A stretch of DNA of 39,360 bases from Aigarchaeota archaeon (GTDB taxonomy: Archaea > Thermoproteota > Nitrososphaeria_A > Caldarchaeales > Wolframiiraptoraceae): NCBI GenBank assembly GCA_025058515.1, contig JANXDW010000030.1:1-39360 (forward strand), in the 5' to 3' direction. The notes beneath the pieces are model-generated. The model was not told the origin of the DNA and did not search any database. It worked only from the letters and a program-made list of their open reading frames with translations. Below are positions 18,508 through 28,256 of the stretch, piece after piece. The number at the start of each line of letters is the position of its first letter. The first letter of the stretch is position 1. The translations under genes were made by a program, and so were the position numbers.

Positions 18508-18978
18508 TTACTTCTCAGTTTTGGTAACACTTAGTATTGCATCTATTATTGATCTATAGCCTGTACATCTACAGAGAACTCCATTCAATGCTTCTATTAC
18601 TTCTTCTCTTGAAGGTCTTGGATTTCGGTTGATTAACCAGTGACCAACGATTAAAAATGCTGGTGTGCAGAATCCACATTGTAGTGCTCCATGTTCTATG
18701 AATGCTCTCTGCAATGGTGTAAGTTCACCGTTTCTAGCTAAGCCTTCGACAGTTATAATCTCAGAACCATCAACCTCAACAGCGAGAACAAGACAAGACT
18801 TCACAGGTTCTCCATTTAATAAAACTGTACATAATCCACAGTCTCCTCTTTCACATGCTCTCTTCGTCCCCTTCAGTTTAAGCTCTTCTCTAATAAGCCA
18901 TAGAAGTGTTTTATTTGGCTCTACCTCAAGAGTTTTCTCTTCCCCGTTTATCTTAAAAGTTATCTTCTTTCTCTCCAA
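18508..18978 (-). CDS. XDH-family [2Fe-2S] small subunit (locus 2)
   Basis: CERGDCGLCTVLLNG ... QCGFCTPAF ... CRCTGYRSI. Confidence 0.93.
   Translation of the reverse strand: MERKKITFKINGEEKTLEVEPNKTLLWLIREELKLKGTKRACERGDCGLCTVLLNGEPVKSCLVLAVEVDGSEIITVEGLARNGELTPLQRAFIEHGALQCGFCTPAFLIVGHWLINRNPRPSREEVIEALNGVLCRCTGYRSIIDAILSVTKTEK
18740..18804 (-). repeat. Inverted partner of the 65-bp tract at 5930-5994
   Basis: Reverse complement identical over 65 bp; flanking bases differ. Confidence 0.95.
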
Positions 18979-19848
18979 CTAGACCACCTCCACCAATTGT
19001 TTCAGTAATCTTCTAGTTAAGACCCTCACTAGATTTAATCTATATTCTGCACTACCTCTTACATCTGAGATAGGTGAGACTTTTTCTACAGCAACTTGAA
19101 CTGCTCTCTCTATCTTTTCTTCAATAGGTCCAGGTTTTGCAAATGCTTCTTCTGCTTCCTTAACCCTTAGAGGTGTTGGAGCAACACTGGAGAAAGCAAG
19201 CCTAATCTTTATCTCTCCTCCTTCTCTATATCCTAATCCAGCAACTCCAACGACTGAGAGATCTTCACTTCGAACTCTCATCATCTTTAGATATCTTCCA
19301 AAAGACTTCTTTGGAGGTTCAGGGACTAGTACTTCCTTCACCATCTCCCATGGTTTTAATACAGTCTTCTTCACACCGGTAAAGAAATTCTCTAAAGGTA
19401 TCTCTCGAGAACCTTCTTTACTTACAATCTTCACTCTAGCATTTAAGACTAGTAGAGCGGGTGAACTATCACCAGCAGGGCTTGCAGTACATATATTTCC
19501 TACGAGGGTTGCTCTATTTCTTAAAACCATATCTCCAATGGTCTTTACTGCTTCCCACAATACAGAATATCTATCTTTGATAACTGGATTTTCTAGAATG
19601 TTCTTGAAAGTTACGGTTGCACCAATGGTTAATCCTTCTCCTTCTCTATACTCAAGCTTACCAAGTTCTGGGATCTTTTTGATATCGATGATGTACTTTG
19701 GCTTCTCCAACTTCTCTCTTAGCGATACTATCAAGTCTGTTCCTCCAGCAAGAATCTTAGCTTGATCTTTGTATCTATCTAGAAGCTCAAGCAGTTCTCC
19801 AAGAGTTCTAGGAGATGAATAATCAAGTTTTGGAAGCATCTTCTTCAC
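18979..19848 (-). CDS. XDH-family FAD-binding medium subunit (locus 2)
   Basis: AKILAGGTDLIVSLRE; NRATLVGNICTASPAGDSSPALL. Confidence 0.92.
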   Translation of the reverse strand: MKKMLPKLDYSSPRTLGELLELLDRYKDQAKILAGGTDLIVSLREKLEKPKYIIDIKKIPELGKLEYREGEGLTIGATVTFKNILENPVIKDRYSVLWEAVKTIGDMVLRNRATLVGNICTASPAGDSSPALLVLNARVKIVSKEGSREIPLENFFTGVKKTVLKPWEMVKEVLVPEPPKKSFGRYLKMMRVRSEDLSVVGVAGLGYREGGEIKIRLAFSSVAPTPLRVKEAEEAFAKPGPIEEKIERAVQVAVEKVSPISDVRGSAEYRLNLVRVLTRRLLKQLVEVV

Positions 19849-22163
19849 CTCTTCTTACTTATAGCTTTCCAAATATTTTCAAAAGATATTGGTAAGTCGT
19901 TTATATTTACTCCTACAGCGTGGAAGATTGCATTAGCGATGGCGGGTGGAACAGATAACATAGATAGCTCTCCTACACCTCTAGCTCCATATGGACCATC
20001 CTTCTGAGGATTCTCTATCACTACTACTACATGCTCTTCAGGGATATCTCCTGCTCTAGCTATCTTGTAATCAGTTAGATTTGGATTAAGCATTCTCCCA
20101 TTTCCATCGTATCTATATTCTTCCCACATGCCTAGACTTAGAGATTGGAGTACTCCTCCAACTATCTGTCCTTCAACAAGCTGTGGGTTTATAGCTTTTC
20201 CCACATCGAACGCTGAAACAAGTTTCAAGACCTTTACTTCACCTGTCTCAATATCTAGCTCGATCTCAACAGCTTGAGCTCCAAAAGTCCACTTTAAAGC
20301 AGGATATCCTTGACCGGTCTCTGGATCGAGATAAGATAACCTGCTTCCTACATAGTACCCGCGTCCAATTATCGGTCCTCCAACAGTATTCCCATTTGGA
20401 TATACATATCCAGCGGCAATATCTTTAAAGTGTATACTCCATTCAGGTCTTCCTTTTACATATACCTTCTCATCTTCTATGACGAGGTCATCTTTAGGAG
20501 CTCTCAAAACTTGTGAAGCTACTTCTAGTATCTGTTCTTTAATATCTCTTGCAGCTCTTATAACCGCTCTCCCCTCCATGAATAGATTCCTACTTGCAAC
20601 AGTCTGCCAAGAATATGGAGTTAAATCAGTATGCCTAAAAGGTACTACTCTTATCTTCTCTACTGGTACGCCAAGTTCTTCTGCAGCTATCTGAGCTAAT
20701 GCAGTAACGGTCCCTTGACCTATCTCTGTTACTCCCACAGACAACAAGAAAGTTCCATCTTCATTCATCTTTATTATTGCTGAAGATGCAGCGTTTGGAG
20801 GCATAGCTGGAGCTTTCCAAAGAGCTGCAATCCCCTTTGCTCTATATCTATTCAGACCAACTGCTTGAGGTGGGGTACCCCAACCGATCTTTTCTGCTAC
20901 AGCCCTAATACATTGGTCTATCCTACCTGCATCTTCTCTTAACTTCTCACCTGTAGGTGTAATGAGACCGGGTAGAAGAGCATTCTTCAATCTAAATTCA
21001 ACAGGATCCATCCCTAGTTCTGCAGCCATCATCTCCATCTGTCTCTCTATAGCCCATAGAAATTCAAAGTGTCCGAATCCTCTAAAAGCCGTTCCCCATG
21101 GATGGTTAGTATAAACTGTTAAGGATTCAGCTTCTAGATTTGGAACATAGTATGGTCCAGTGCAAGAGTATCCAGCGGCTCGACCAATGTTTACTCCGTA
21201 GTCTGCGTATGCTCCAGCATCAAATGCGTAGAATATCTTCTCAGCTAAAAGTTTACCATCTCTCGTTGCACCTGTCTTTATCTTACCGTAGAATCCTTGC
21301 CTAACAGGAGCCGTCATAAACTGTTCTTCACGAGTTAACTCTAACCTCACAGGTCTATATCCTGCTTTCTTAGATAGAAGAACCACTAGTGGTTCAAAGT
21401 TTATCCCTGCTTTTCCTCCAAAACCTCCTCCAATATATGGAACATACACAGAGATCTTGTGCAAAGGAATTCCAAGTGAGTACCCTAATATGTATCTGAT
21501 AGCGAATGGACTCTGAGCAGAGGTCCATATCTTGATGCTTCCATCTATCAGATATTGTCCAATACACGTGTAAGGCTCCATTGGAACATGTGAGACTTGA
21601 GGCATCCAGAATTCATTCTCTAATACTACATTGCTCTTCTTGAAACCTTCTTCAATATCTCCTCTCTTAACAACGAATCTATTAGCGATATTAGTTCCTG
21701 GAATTGGGTTGAATGCTGGAGAATGAGCATATTCTCCAAGTTCTTCATGAACTAAAGGTGCATCGGGTTTTAATGCTTCTCTAACATCAAGTACAGGAGG
21801 CAAAGGATCGTATTCTACTCTTATCTGCTCTAATGCTTCCTCAGCAGTTTCCAGGTCTTCTGCAACTACTGCGGCAACAGGTTCTCCAACCCACCTAACC
21901 TTTTTCCTTGCTAAGATATTTCTATCATTTACGTATAATCCTACTCTAAAAGAGAAGTCTTCTCCTATTGCTATAGTTACGACTTTTGGAATCTTTAATG
22001 CATTGCTAAAATCAATTGATTTTATTTTTGCATGAGCGTGGGGGCTTAAGAGTAGTTTTGCATACAGCATCCCAGGGAGCTCTATATCTCCTGCATATTC
22101 AGCTGATCCCGTTACTTTCTCAATTGCATCAACTCTCTGAATAGACTTACCTACATACTTCAT
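19845..22163 (-). CDS. XDH-family molybdopterin-binding large subunit (locus 2)
   Basis: VPYIGGGFGGKAG, GTAFRGFGHFEF, GVTEIGQGTVTALAQI, GPYGARGVGELSML. Confidence 0.93.
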   Translation of the reverse strand: MKYVGKSIQRVDAIEKVTGSAEYAGDIELPGMLYAKLLLSPHAHAKIKSIDFSNALKIPKVVTIAIGEDFSFRVGLYVNDRNILARKKVRWVGEPVAAVVAEDLETAEEALEQIRVEYDPLPPVLDVREALKPDAPLVHEELGEYAHSPAFNPIPGTNIANRFVVKRGDIEEGFKKSNVVLENEFWMPQVSHVPMEPYTCIGQYLIDGSIKIWTSAQSPFAIRYILGYSLGIPLHKISVYVPYIGGGFGGKAGINFEPLVVLLSKKAGYRPVRLELTREEQFMTAPVRQGFYGKIKTGATRDGKLLAEKIFYAFDAGAYADYGVNIGRAAGYSCTGPYYVPNLEAESLTVYTNHPWGTAFRGFGHFEFLWAIERQMEMMAAELGMDPVEFRLKNALLPGLITPTGEKLREDAGRIDQCIRAVAEKIGWGTPPQAVGLNRYRAKGIAALWKAPAMPPNAASSAIIKMNEDGTFLLSVGVTEIGQGTVTALAQIAAEELGVPVEKIRVVPFRHTDLTPYSWQTVASRNLFMEGRAVIRAARDIKEQILEVASQVLRAPKDDLVIEDEKVYVKGRPEWSIHFKDIAAGYVYPNGNTVGGPIIGRGYYVGSRLSYLDPETGQGYPALKWTFGAQAVEIELDIETGEVKVLKLVSAFDVGKAINPQLVEGQIVGGVLQSLSLGMWEEYRYDGNGRMLNPNLTDYKIARAGDIPEEHVVVVIENPQKDGPYGARGVGELSMLSVPPAIANAIFHAVGVNINDLPISFENIWKAISKKR

Positions 22164-22212
22164 CTATAACCACTTCCATTTTTAACTCATACATCTCTGA
22201 GTCATTAATCCA

Positions 22213-22223
22213 CTATATATATT
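22213..22223 (-). promoter_or_regulatory. Candidate TATA box for the locus-2 XDH operon
   Basis: Minus-strand ATATATATAG run about 50 nt upstream of the large-subunit ATG; not experimentally supported. Confidence 0.35.
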
Positions 22224-22275
22224 TCTTTCCATAATGCATATTTGAAAAATAAAAAATAGGAGATGAAGTAGTCTT

Positions 22276-23016
22276 CTAAAACTCTATCTCAAGTTTTGAA
22301 GTCGGTTTTAGCGGTATGGTCTTCTTTAACATGTCTTCTGGAACAGGCCTCTCGCCCATCAAGCCTGCTGCTTGTAGATATGGCTTCACTGTCTTATTCC
22401 ACTGTTCTCTCGTTATGTAGTATACCCTTGCTCCTCCGAGTTCATGTTGAACCTCGGGCCATGGCTTAGTTGTATGTTGAAGTCTGAAACCAATTCTAAA
22501 TCCGAATGGACTTTCAAAGGTTGCCCACCATTCGTTTACACCTACTACGTCAAGAGCATGTTCAACTTTTGCAGCGTAGAGGAATATTCCAAGTCTCTCA
22601 GCACGTTTGAAGACTATCGTGTGTAGACTGATGCATACATTCTCATTGAAGAATCTATGGTTAACAATACCCATCAATTCTCCTTCCTTATCGGTAGCCA
22701 CGATTACATATCCATCTTTCAATCTATTCTGTGCCCAAGCTAGAATCTCAGAATATGTTCGAACGGCGACAAGATGGTAATAATCCTTATCATATTTAGA
22801 GTCTATGAGCAGCTTCAATGTTTGAAGCATAGCTGGCGCCTCATCTTTAGTTGCAGGTCGAACTATTATCGGCTCTCCACTCTTTAATCTATAGATTTTC
22901 GGTGGGAAAGGCTTCTGGAATCTTTCATCAGGTGGAGCACCTCTAAGAAACTCTTCAATCTCATCAACAGAGAATTTAAACTCTTCAAAAGATACGGGGA
23001 CCGCGGGCTTAACCAT
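22276..23016 (-). CDS. GNAT-fold-like protein
   Basis: IIVRPATKDEAPAMLQTL ... GYVIVATDKEGELMGIVNHRFFNENVCISLHTIVF layout; only 112 nt upstream of the XDH locus-2 start. Confidence 0.5.
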   Translation of the reverse strand: MVKPAVPVSFEEFKFSVDEIEEFLRGAPPDERFQKPFPPKIYRLKSGEPIIVRPATKDEAPAMLQTLKLLIDSKYDKDYYHLVAVRTYSEILAWAQNRLKDGYVIVATDKEGELMGIVNHRFFNENVCISLHTIVFKRAERLGIFLYAAKVEHALDVVGVNEWWATFESPFGFRIGFRLQHTTKPWPEVQHELGGARVYYITREQWNKTVKPYLQAAGLMGERPVPEDMLKKTIPLKPTSKLEIEF

Positions 23017-23140
23017 GACTTAAATCAATCTTAGTGGAAAATAAATACCTTCCCTATACACGATCACTCTTAATAAAAATTTTATCATTATTGTTTTTTC
23101 AAGATGCTTATATGCATCCGTTAACATTATCTTTCGTGGA

Positions 23141-24304
23141 ATGAGGATATTTAAAGATGAAGAGAAGCTTTCTCCAGAGTATGTCCCGCAGGAACTCCCA
23201 CATCGTGAGAATGAATTAAATATGTTGAAGACCTTCTTTAGCAGCATCCTCTCAGGCAGTCCATCTATCTCTACTAGAGTCATCATAACAGGTTCTGTAG
23301 GCACGGGGAAGAGTGCACTAGCCAAGTTATTCTGTCAGAAGGCAGTATCTGAAGCATCAAGAAAAGGATTAGACTTGAAAACCCTCTACGTAAATAGTAG
23401 GATTAGTAAGACTACCTTCTCAGTCTTAAGAAAGCTAATAGAACAATTGAGAGCTAGATTACCTGAGAGAGGATTATCTAATGAAGAACTATTCCATAGA
23501 TTTCTAGACTACTTAGATTACAAAGGATCCTATGCTATAATTGTATTGGATGAGGTTGAAGTACTTTTAAGAGAAGAAGGTTCTGAACCATTCTATCTCT
23601 TCACTAGAGTTGGAGAAGAGAGAATGAAGATCCCGAGGATCTCGATAATATTCATACTGAGAAACCTTGAGATACTTGATATGCTTGACCAGAGTACGAG
23701 AAGCAGCCTCTTGGGAAACATAATATATCTAAAAGAGTATGACTTTAACCAGCTTTACGATATTGTGAAGTATAGAGCGAGTCTAGCTTTTAGACCTGAT
23801 GCTCTAGAAGAAGACTCGATAAGTATGATCGCAGACCTAGCGAGTGAGAGAGGTGATGCTAGGTATGCTTTAGACATATTGTGGAGAGCTGGAAAATATG
23901 CTGAAGCCGAGAGCTCCAATAAAGTGACCCCTGAACATGTGAGAAAAGCTGCTGCAAGCGTCTACCCTACAATTAGGAGAGAACACTTAGAGTATCTTGA
24001 GTATGATTCAAAGCTCATATTATTTGCATTAGCCAAGGCATTAGAGTTAGAGAAGTCTGCATATGTTACATCTAGTAAATTGAATGAGTATTATAGAATG
24101 GTATGTGAAGAATTTGAGATAGAGCCGAAGTCTTATACAAGTTTCTGGGGAGCCCTACAACGACTTGACGATCTAGGAATAATTAGGATTAAAGTAATTA
24201 GTGAAGGATCTAGAGGTAGGAAGACTTACATCTCTCTACCTGGTATACCGACCGCTATATTGAGGAAGGAGCTCGAGCCCCTCCTACATAATAGGCAGTT
24301 ATAG
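23141..24304 (+). CDS. cdc6: Orc1/Cdc6-type AAA+ replication initiator
   Basis: LPHRENELNMLKTFF; ITGSVGTGKSALAKLF Walker A; YAIIVLDEVEVLL Walker B; GDARYALDILWRAGKYAE sensor 2; C-terminal winged-helix-like region. Confidence 0.88.
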   Translation: MRIFKDEEKLSPEYVPQELPHRENELNMLKTFFSSILSGSPSISTRVIITGSVGTGKSALAKLFCQKAVSEASRKGLDLKTLYVNSRISKTTFSVLRKLIEQLRARLPERGLSNEELFHRFLDYLDYKGSYAIIVLDEVEVLLREEGSEPFYLFTRVGEERMKIPRISIIFILRNLEILDMLDQSTRSSLLGNIIYLKEYDFNQLYDIVKYRASLAFRPDALEEDSISMIADLASERGDARYALDILWRAGKYAEAESSNKVTPEHVRKAAASVYPTIRREHLEYLEYDSKLILFALAKALELEKSAYVTSSKLNEYYRMVCEEFEIEPKSYTSFWGALQRLDDLGIIRIKVISEGSRGRKTYISLPGIPTAILRKELEPLLHNRQL

Positions 24305-24373
24305 AGCCATCTACAACTATAATCAATCGTTAGAAGATAAATGTACTTAGGTTTAAGTATTGATCTGATATCA

Positions 24374-25687
24374 CTATTTTTTAGATGTTTTCTTCTTCAT
24401 TCTCTTCGTCGTTACTTCTTCTTGCTTCTTTTCTTCTACCTCTTCTCTCTCATTTACAGTTGCATAAATCTTCTCTAAATAACTTATCTCTTCATCTGTA
24501 AATTCAAAATATTCAGCTAATCTTGATTTATACTTTTTTGCATATGAGATTATGAACCCAATATAGGGCAGCATTTCCTTATTTGCTTTATAGGATGATA
24601 GATGTAGTTTTGATGATATCTTTAACGCTATCCTTTCTCTGATCTCTCTTTCTTCTCTATATTTTTGGAGAAGTCTAATCTTCTGTGGAAAAGAGAATTT
24701 CTGGAAACCTTTAGGAGCGGATTTCTTAGCTACAACGACCCCACCTGTCATCAATGGTATAGCATATCTCATCAACTTCCAATTTTGAAGTCTATTTATA
24801 CGTGCAAAGTATATGTCAGCTTTTGCAAGTATATCATATGCTTCAGCTAATTCATCTAATTCCGTTATCTGTATAGGAACATTATCAAGTATCCAAGTAT
24901 AGAGCGTCTCGGGATCGATCTCTAGACCTTCCAGAGCTGCTCTAGCCCCTCTTATAGACTTTGAATAGAAGATTATTCTTAATGCTTCGAAGATCTCTCT
25001 CACTCTATCCCTATCTCCCAAGACTTTTAGGTCATCTTCTGTTACAATTTTTTTACCTGCAGCTACTGCTTGTAGATCCATTATAGCTGATCTAAGGTCT
25101 CCCTTAGACCTTTCAGCTATCTTACCCAGTAGATCATCTGAAACTTCTATTCCTTCTTTTTCACATATTTCTTTCAATCTTCTAGTAATCGAGGTCTTAC
25201 TTAATCTCTTGAACTCAATCATAAGCGATAACTCTCTTACGGGTGCTAGCTTCTGATCCCATGGATTATTAGCAACCATTACTATCGGGACTCTACTCTC
25301 ACTTATTATCTTCTTTAGTGCAGATATTCCCCCGGCATCTTCTCTACCAGCAATACCATCTACCTCATCGACTAATATTATCTTTTTAGTAGAGCCATTT
25401 AGAGTAGCATTATGAGAAGATTCGCCGACTATAGACTTCATCTTCTCTTCATTTCTCCAATCGCTTGCATTTACCTCAACTATATCGTATCCATGTTCTC
25501 TTCCATATGCTAAAACTAAGCTAGTCTTTCCAACGCCTGCTGGACCATATAAGAGTACAGCCTTTTTAGTAGGTTTATTACTCTCCCAACTTTCCATCCA
25601 TTCCAAGAATGTTTTTACAGATTCTTCATTACCAACTACTTCACTTACTTTTTTAGGCCTATATTTCTCAACCCATAGATGGGTCAT
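24374..25687 (-). CDS. rfcL: Replication factor C large subunit
   Basis: MTHLWVEKYRPKKVSEVVGNEE; LYGPAGVGKTSLVLAYG; IILVDEVDGIAGREDAGG; start set at 25687 instead of the track's 25729, which overlaps rfcS. Confidence 0.92.
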   Translation of the reverse strand: MTHLWVEKYRPKKVSEVVGNEESVKTFLEWMESWESNKPTKKAVLLYGPAGVGKTSLVLAYGREHGYDIVEVNASDWRNEEKMKSIVGESSHNATLNGSTKKIILVDEVDGIAGREDAGGISALKKIISESRVPIVMVANNPWDQKLAPVRELSLMIEFKRLSKTSITRRLKEICEKEGIEVSDDLLGKIAERSKGDLRSAIMDLQAVAAGKKIVTEDDLKVLGDRDRVREIFEALRIIFYSKSIRGARAALEGLEIDPETLYTWILDNVPIQITELDELAEAYDILAKADIYFARINRLQNWKLMRYAIPLMTGGVVVAKKSAPKGFQKFSFPQKIRLLQKYREEREIRERIALKISSKLHLSSYKANKEMLPYIGFIISYAKKYKSRLAEYFEFTDEEISYLEKIYATVNEREEVEEKKQEEVTTKRMKKKTSKK

Positions 25688-25700
25688 CTTCTTTGACCCG

Positions 25701-26711
25701 CTACTTTTTCTTCTTAGATTTAACTGCAAGTCTTGCTAGAAAGGCCATAAGCTGTACTTCTTCTGTACCACCTTCAGAAATTCTATAATCTATCTCTCCT
25801 AGTAAGTCTAGAAGTTCTAGCTTATCTTCTTCACTTAAGTCTAGGTAGAAGAGTTCTCTGTATATGGCTGAGACTATGTCTGAACCGGATAATCCTTGTA
25901 CGTAGATTAGTTTCCTCAACTCATCTCTAGCTTGTAAAAAGTTTCCACCTATAGCTAACTCAATAATCTTCCTTATCTCTCCTCTACTAATATATCCCAG
26001 TATATAGTAGACTGACTTCTCATCGATCTTACTTGAGATCGAGGCTGCTGCTTGTAGAGTGTTTATAGCTTTCCTCATATCTCCTTCAGAGAATTCATAG
26101 ATGGCTTCTAAAGCCGCATCATCTACTTCAAGCTTCTCTTGCTCAGCTATCCATTTAATTCTACGTATTATATCGTTCTTCATTAAAGGTCTAAATCTGA
26201 AAACAGCGCATCTACTCTGAATAGGTTCGATTATCCTATTGCTATAGTTGGCGGCTAAAACAAATCTACAAGTAGAAGAGTATTGCTCCATTACTCTTCT
26301 AAAAGCGTGCTGTGCATCATCCGTCAGCTGATCGCTCTCATCCAATAGAAGTATCTTGAAACCGATCTCTCCACCCATAGGGATCTGCCTAGCAAACATC
26401 TTAACCTTATCTCTAATAGTCTGTATCCCTCTCTCATCTGAAGCATTGATCTCAACGAACCACCCATCTTCAATATAGTTGGGACCGTATAGATCTCTTG
26501 CAAATGCATGGGCTGTAGCTGTTTTGCCTGTCCCAGGGGGTCCGGTGAAGAGCATGTGGGGAACAGTCTTAGTCTTCAAGATATTTATTAAACTCGTTAT
26601 CACTTCTTCCTGGTTTATTATTTCTGTTAGAGTTTTAGGTCTGTACTTCTCTACCCATGGAAGTGTTGTGATCGCTTCAAGGCTCATCGATCCCACCCTA
26701 CTATTATCCAT
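25701..26711 (-). CDS. rfcS: Replication factor C small subunit
   Basis: LPWVEKYRPKTLTEIINQEEV; FTGPPGTGKTATAHAFARDLYG; LLLDESDQLTDDAQHAFRRVMEQYS; true start may be 26687. Confidence 0.95.
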   Translation of the reverse strand: MDNSRVGSMSLEAITTLPWVEKYRPKTLTEIINQEEVITSLINILKTKTVPHMLFTGPPGTGKTATAHAFARDLYGPNYIEDGWFVEINASDERGIQTIRDKVKMFARQIPMGGEIGFKILLLDESDQLTDDAQHAFRRVMEQYSSTCRFVLAANYSNRIIEPIQSRCAVFRFRPLMKNDIIRRIKWIAEQEKLEVDDAALEAIYEFSEGDMRKAINTLQAAASISSKIDEKSVYYILGYISRGEIRKIIELAIGGNFLQARDELRKLIYVQGLSGSDIVSAIYRELFYLDLSEEDKLELLDLLGEIDYRISEGGTEEVQLMAFLARLAVKSKKKK

Positions 26712-26746
26712 AACCCTAAGCTATTACTCTTTCGACGCTCTCTACG

Positions 26747-27493
26747 TCATACTCTCCTCAACCTTAGGATCTTAAATGCATTCTCCGAAGTAATCTCTTC
26801 AACCCTCTCTATCGTTATCTCTTTCAATCTACTTATCCACATAACGGAGACTCTTGCATTAGATGGTGTATTCACTTCTCCCAGTGTAGGAGAGAGGGCG
26901 GGTGAATCAGATTCGATCAATATGTTTTCTAGTGGTAGCTTTTTTACAAGCTTCTGCTTCTGATTACTCCTAGCTATTGATGGGGGGATGCTGAAGAAGA
27001 AGCCTCTCTTTACAGGTTCTTCAATATGGGAGGATGAGCCATCGAATGCATGCATTATCACTTTCTCAGCCTTGTTATTCAAGAGCATCTCTAGAGCGTA
27101 TTTACCTGCACTTCGAGAATGCACGATCAGAGGTAAGTCTAGGCTTTTAGAAAGTTCGATAAATTCTAAGAATACCTTTTTCTGCAATTCTCTATCAACA
27201 GTAACATTTATGTGATAATCTAATCCCACCTCTCCTATTGCTACTATCTTATCCGCATTTTCTTCAATCAGGTCTATTACATCTCTATAACCTTCTATAT
27301 CATAAGGCATTATACCTAATGAAGGATAGACTGTAACATAATCAGATATCTTTAAAACTTTAACTGAATCTTCAAAACCTAGTCCAGATGTAACGAGTAT
27401 TTTAACCCCAGCTCTTCTCGCATCTTCTAATACTTCTTCTAATCTTCCTTCAAAAACCCTATCGGTGAGATGACAGTGAACATCAACGATCAT
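26747..27493 (-). CDS. TatD-family metal-dependent hydrolase
   Basis: MIVDVHCHLTDRVF; AIGEVGLDYH; LPLIVHSRSAG; ILIESDSPAL. Confidence 0.9.
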   Translation of the reverse strand: MIVDVHCHLTDRVFEGRLEEVLEDARRAGVKILVTSGLGFEDSVKVLKISDYVTVYPSLGIMPYDIEGYRDVIDLIEENADKIVAIGEVGLDYHINVTVDRELQKKVFLEFIELSKSLDLPLIVHSRSAGKYALEMLLNNKAEKVIMHAFDGSSSHIEEPVKRGFFFSIPPSIARSNQKQKLVKKLPLENILIESDSPALSPTLGEVNTPSNARVSVMWISRLKEITIERVEEITSENAFKILRLRRV

Positions 27494-27591
27494 GCAATCG
27501 AAAATAGTAGTGCCTGATATTTTAGTTCATTAAAGAACTCAAGATACAATTGTTAGAGAACTTTTTAAGAAAGCTAGAAGTAGTATATTGT

Positions 27592-28248
27592 ATGCCATAT
27601 GTGTATGGAGGTCTAGAGATCAGCTGGCTTGGACATGATTCTTTTTATGTTAAATATTCTGATAAAAGATTGTACTTTGATCCATATAAGATCAAACCTA
27701 AGGATAAAGCATCCCACGTATTCGTATCTCATGATCATTTCGACCATCTTAGCTTAGAAGATCTAAGAAAGATAGTTGCTCCGAACACGAATATAATAGC
27801 TCCAGAATCGTGTAGAAAGATACTCTCATCTCTAAAAATTGGGATAATGAATTATGTTAAAGTAGATGATGAATTAAAGATCTCAGAAGTAGGAGTAAAA
27901 GTAGTTCCAGCGTACAACTTAACGAAATTCAGAGAGCCTGGCGTAGTATATCATCCTAAAGCTGCAGGGGGTGTAGGATACATAGTTGATGTAGGTGGGG
28001 TTAAAATCTATCATATGGGTGATACTGATTTTGTACCTGAGATGAAGAATTTAACAGCCGACATAGTTTTCGTTCCTATTAGTGGTACTTTCGTAATGAC
28101 GGCTGAAGAGGCAGCTCAAGCTGTAAACGAGATTAAGCCCAAGGTCGCCATACCTATGCATTATGGTGCAATAGTTGGAAGTAGTAGAGATGTTGAAGAA
28201 TTTAAGAAGAGAGCAAAGGTTGAAGTAGTGGTTCTGGAGAAAGAGTAG
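27592..28248 (+). CDS. MBL-fold metal-dependent hydrolase (UPF0173-like)
   Basis: ISWLGHDSFYVK; HVFVSHDHFDHLSLEDL; IYHMGDTDFVPEM; PMHYGAI; start placed at MPYVYGG. Confidence 0.88.
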   Translation: MPYVYGGLEISWLGHDSFYVKYSDKRLYFDPYKIKPKDKASHVFVSHDHFDHLSLEDLRKIVAPNTNIIAPESCRKILSSLKIGIMNYVKVDDELKISEVGVKVVPAYNLTKFREPGVVYHPKAAGGVGYIVDVGGVKIYHMGDTDFVPEMKNLTADIVFVPISGTFVMTAEEAAQAVNEIKPKVAIPMHYGAIVGSSRDVEEFKKRAKVEVVVLEKE

Positions 28249-28256
28249 GAGAAGAT

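Noticed and set aside
18665-18982. Similar antisense peptides (ISEPSTSTARTRQDFT) at 5764-6036 (-) and 18665-18982 (+) as a repeated gene family
   Set aside because: They are antisense readings of the shared 65-bp tract in the two XDH small-subunit genes, not independent genes
23020-23140. Replication origin with ORB elements upstream of orc1/cdc6
   Set aside because: AT-rich stretch is present but no repeated or ORB-like G-rich motifs were recognisable; needs skew or marker-frequency data
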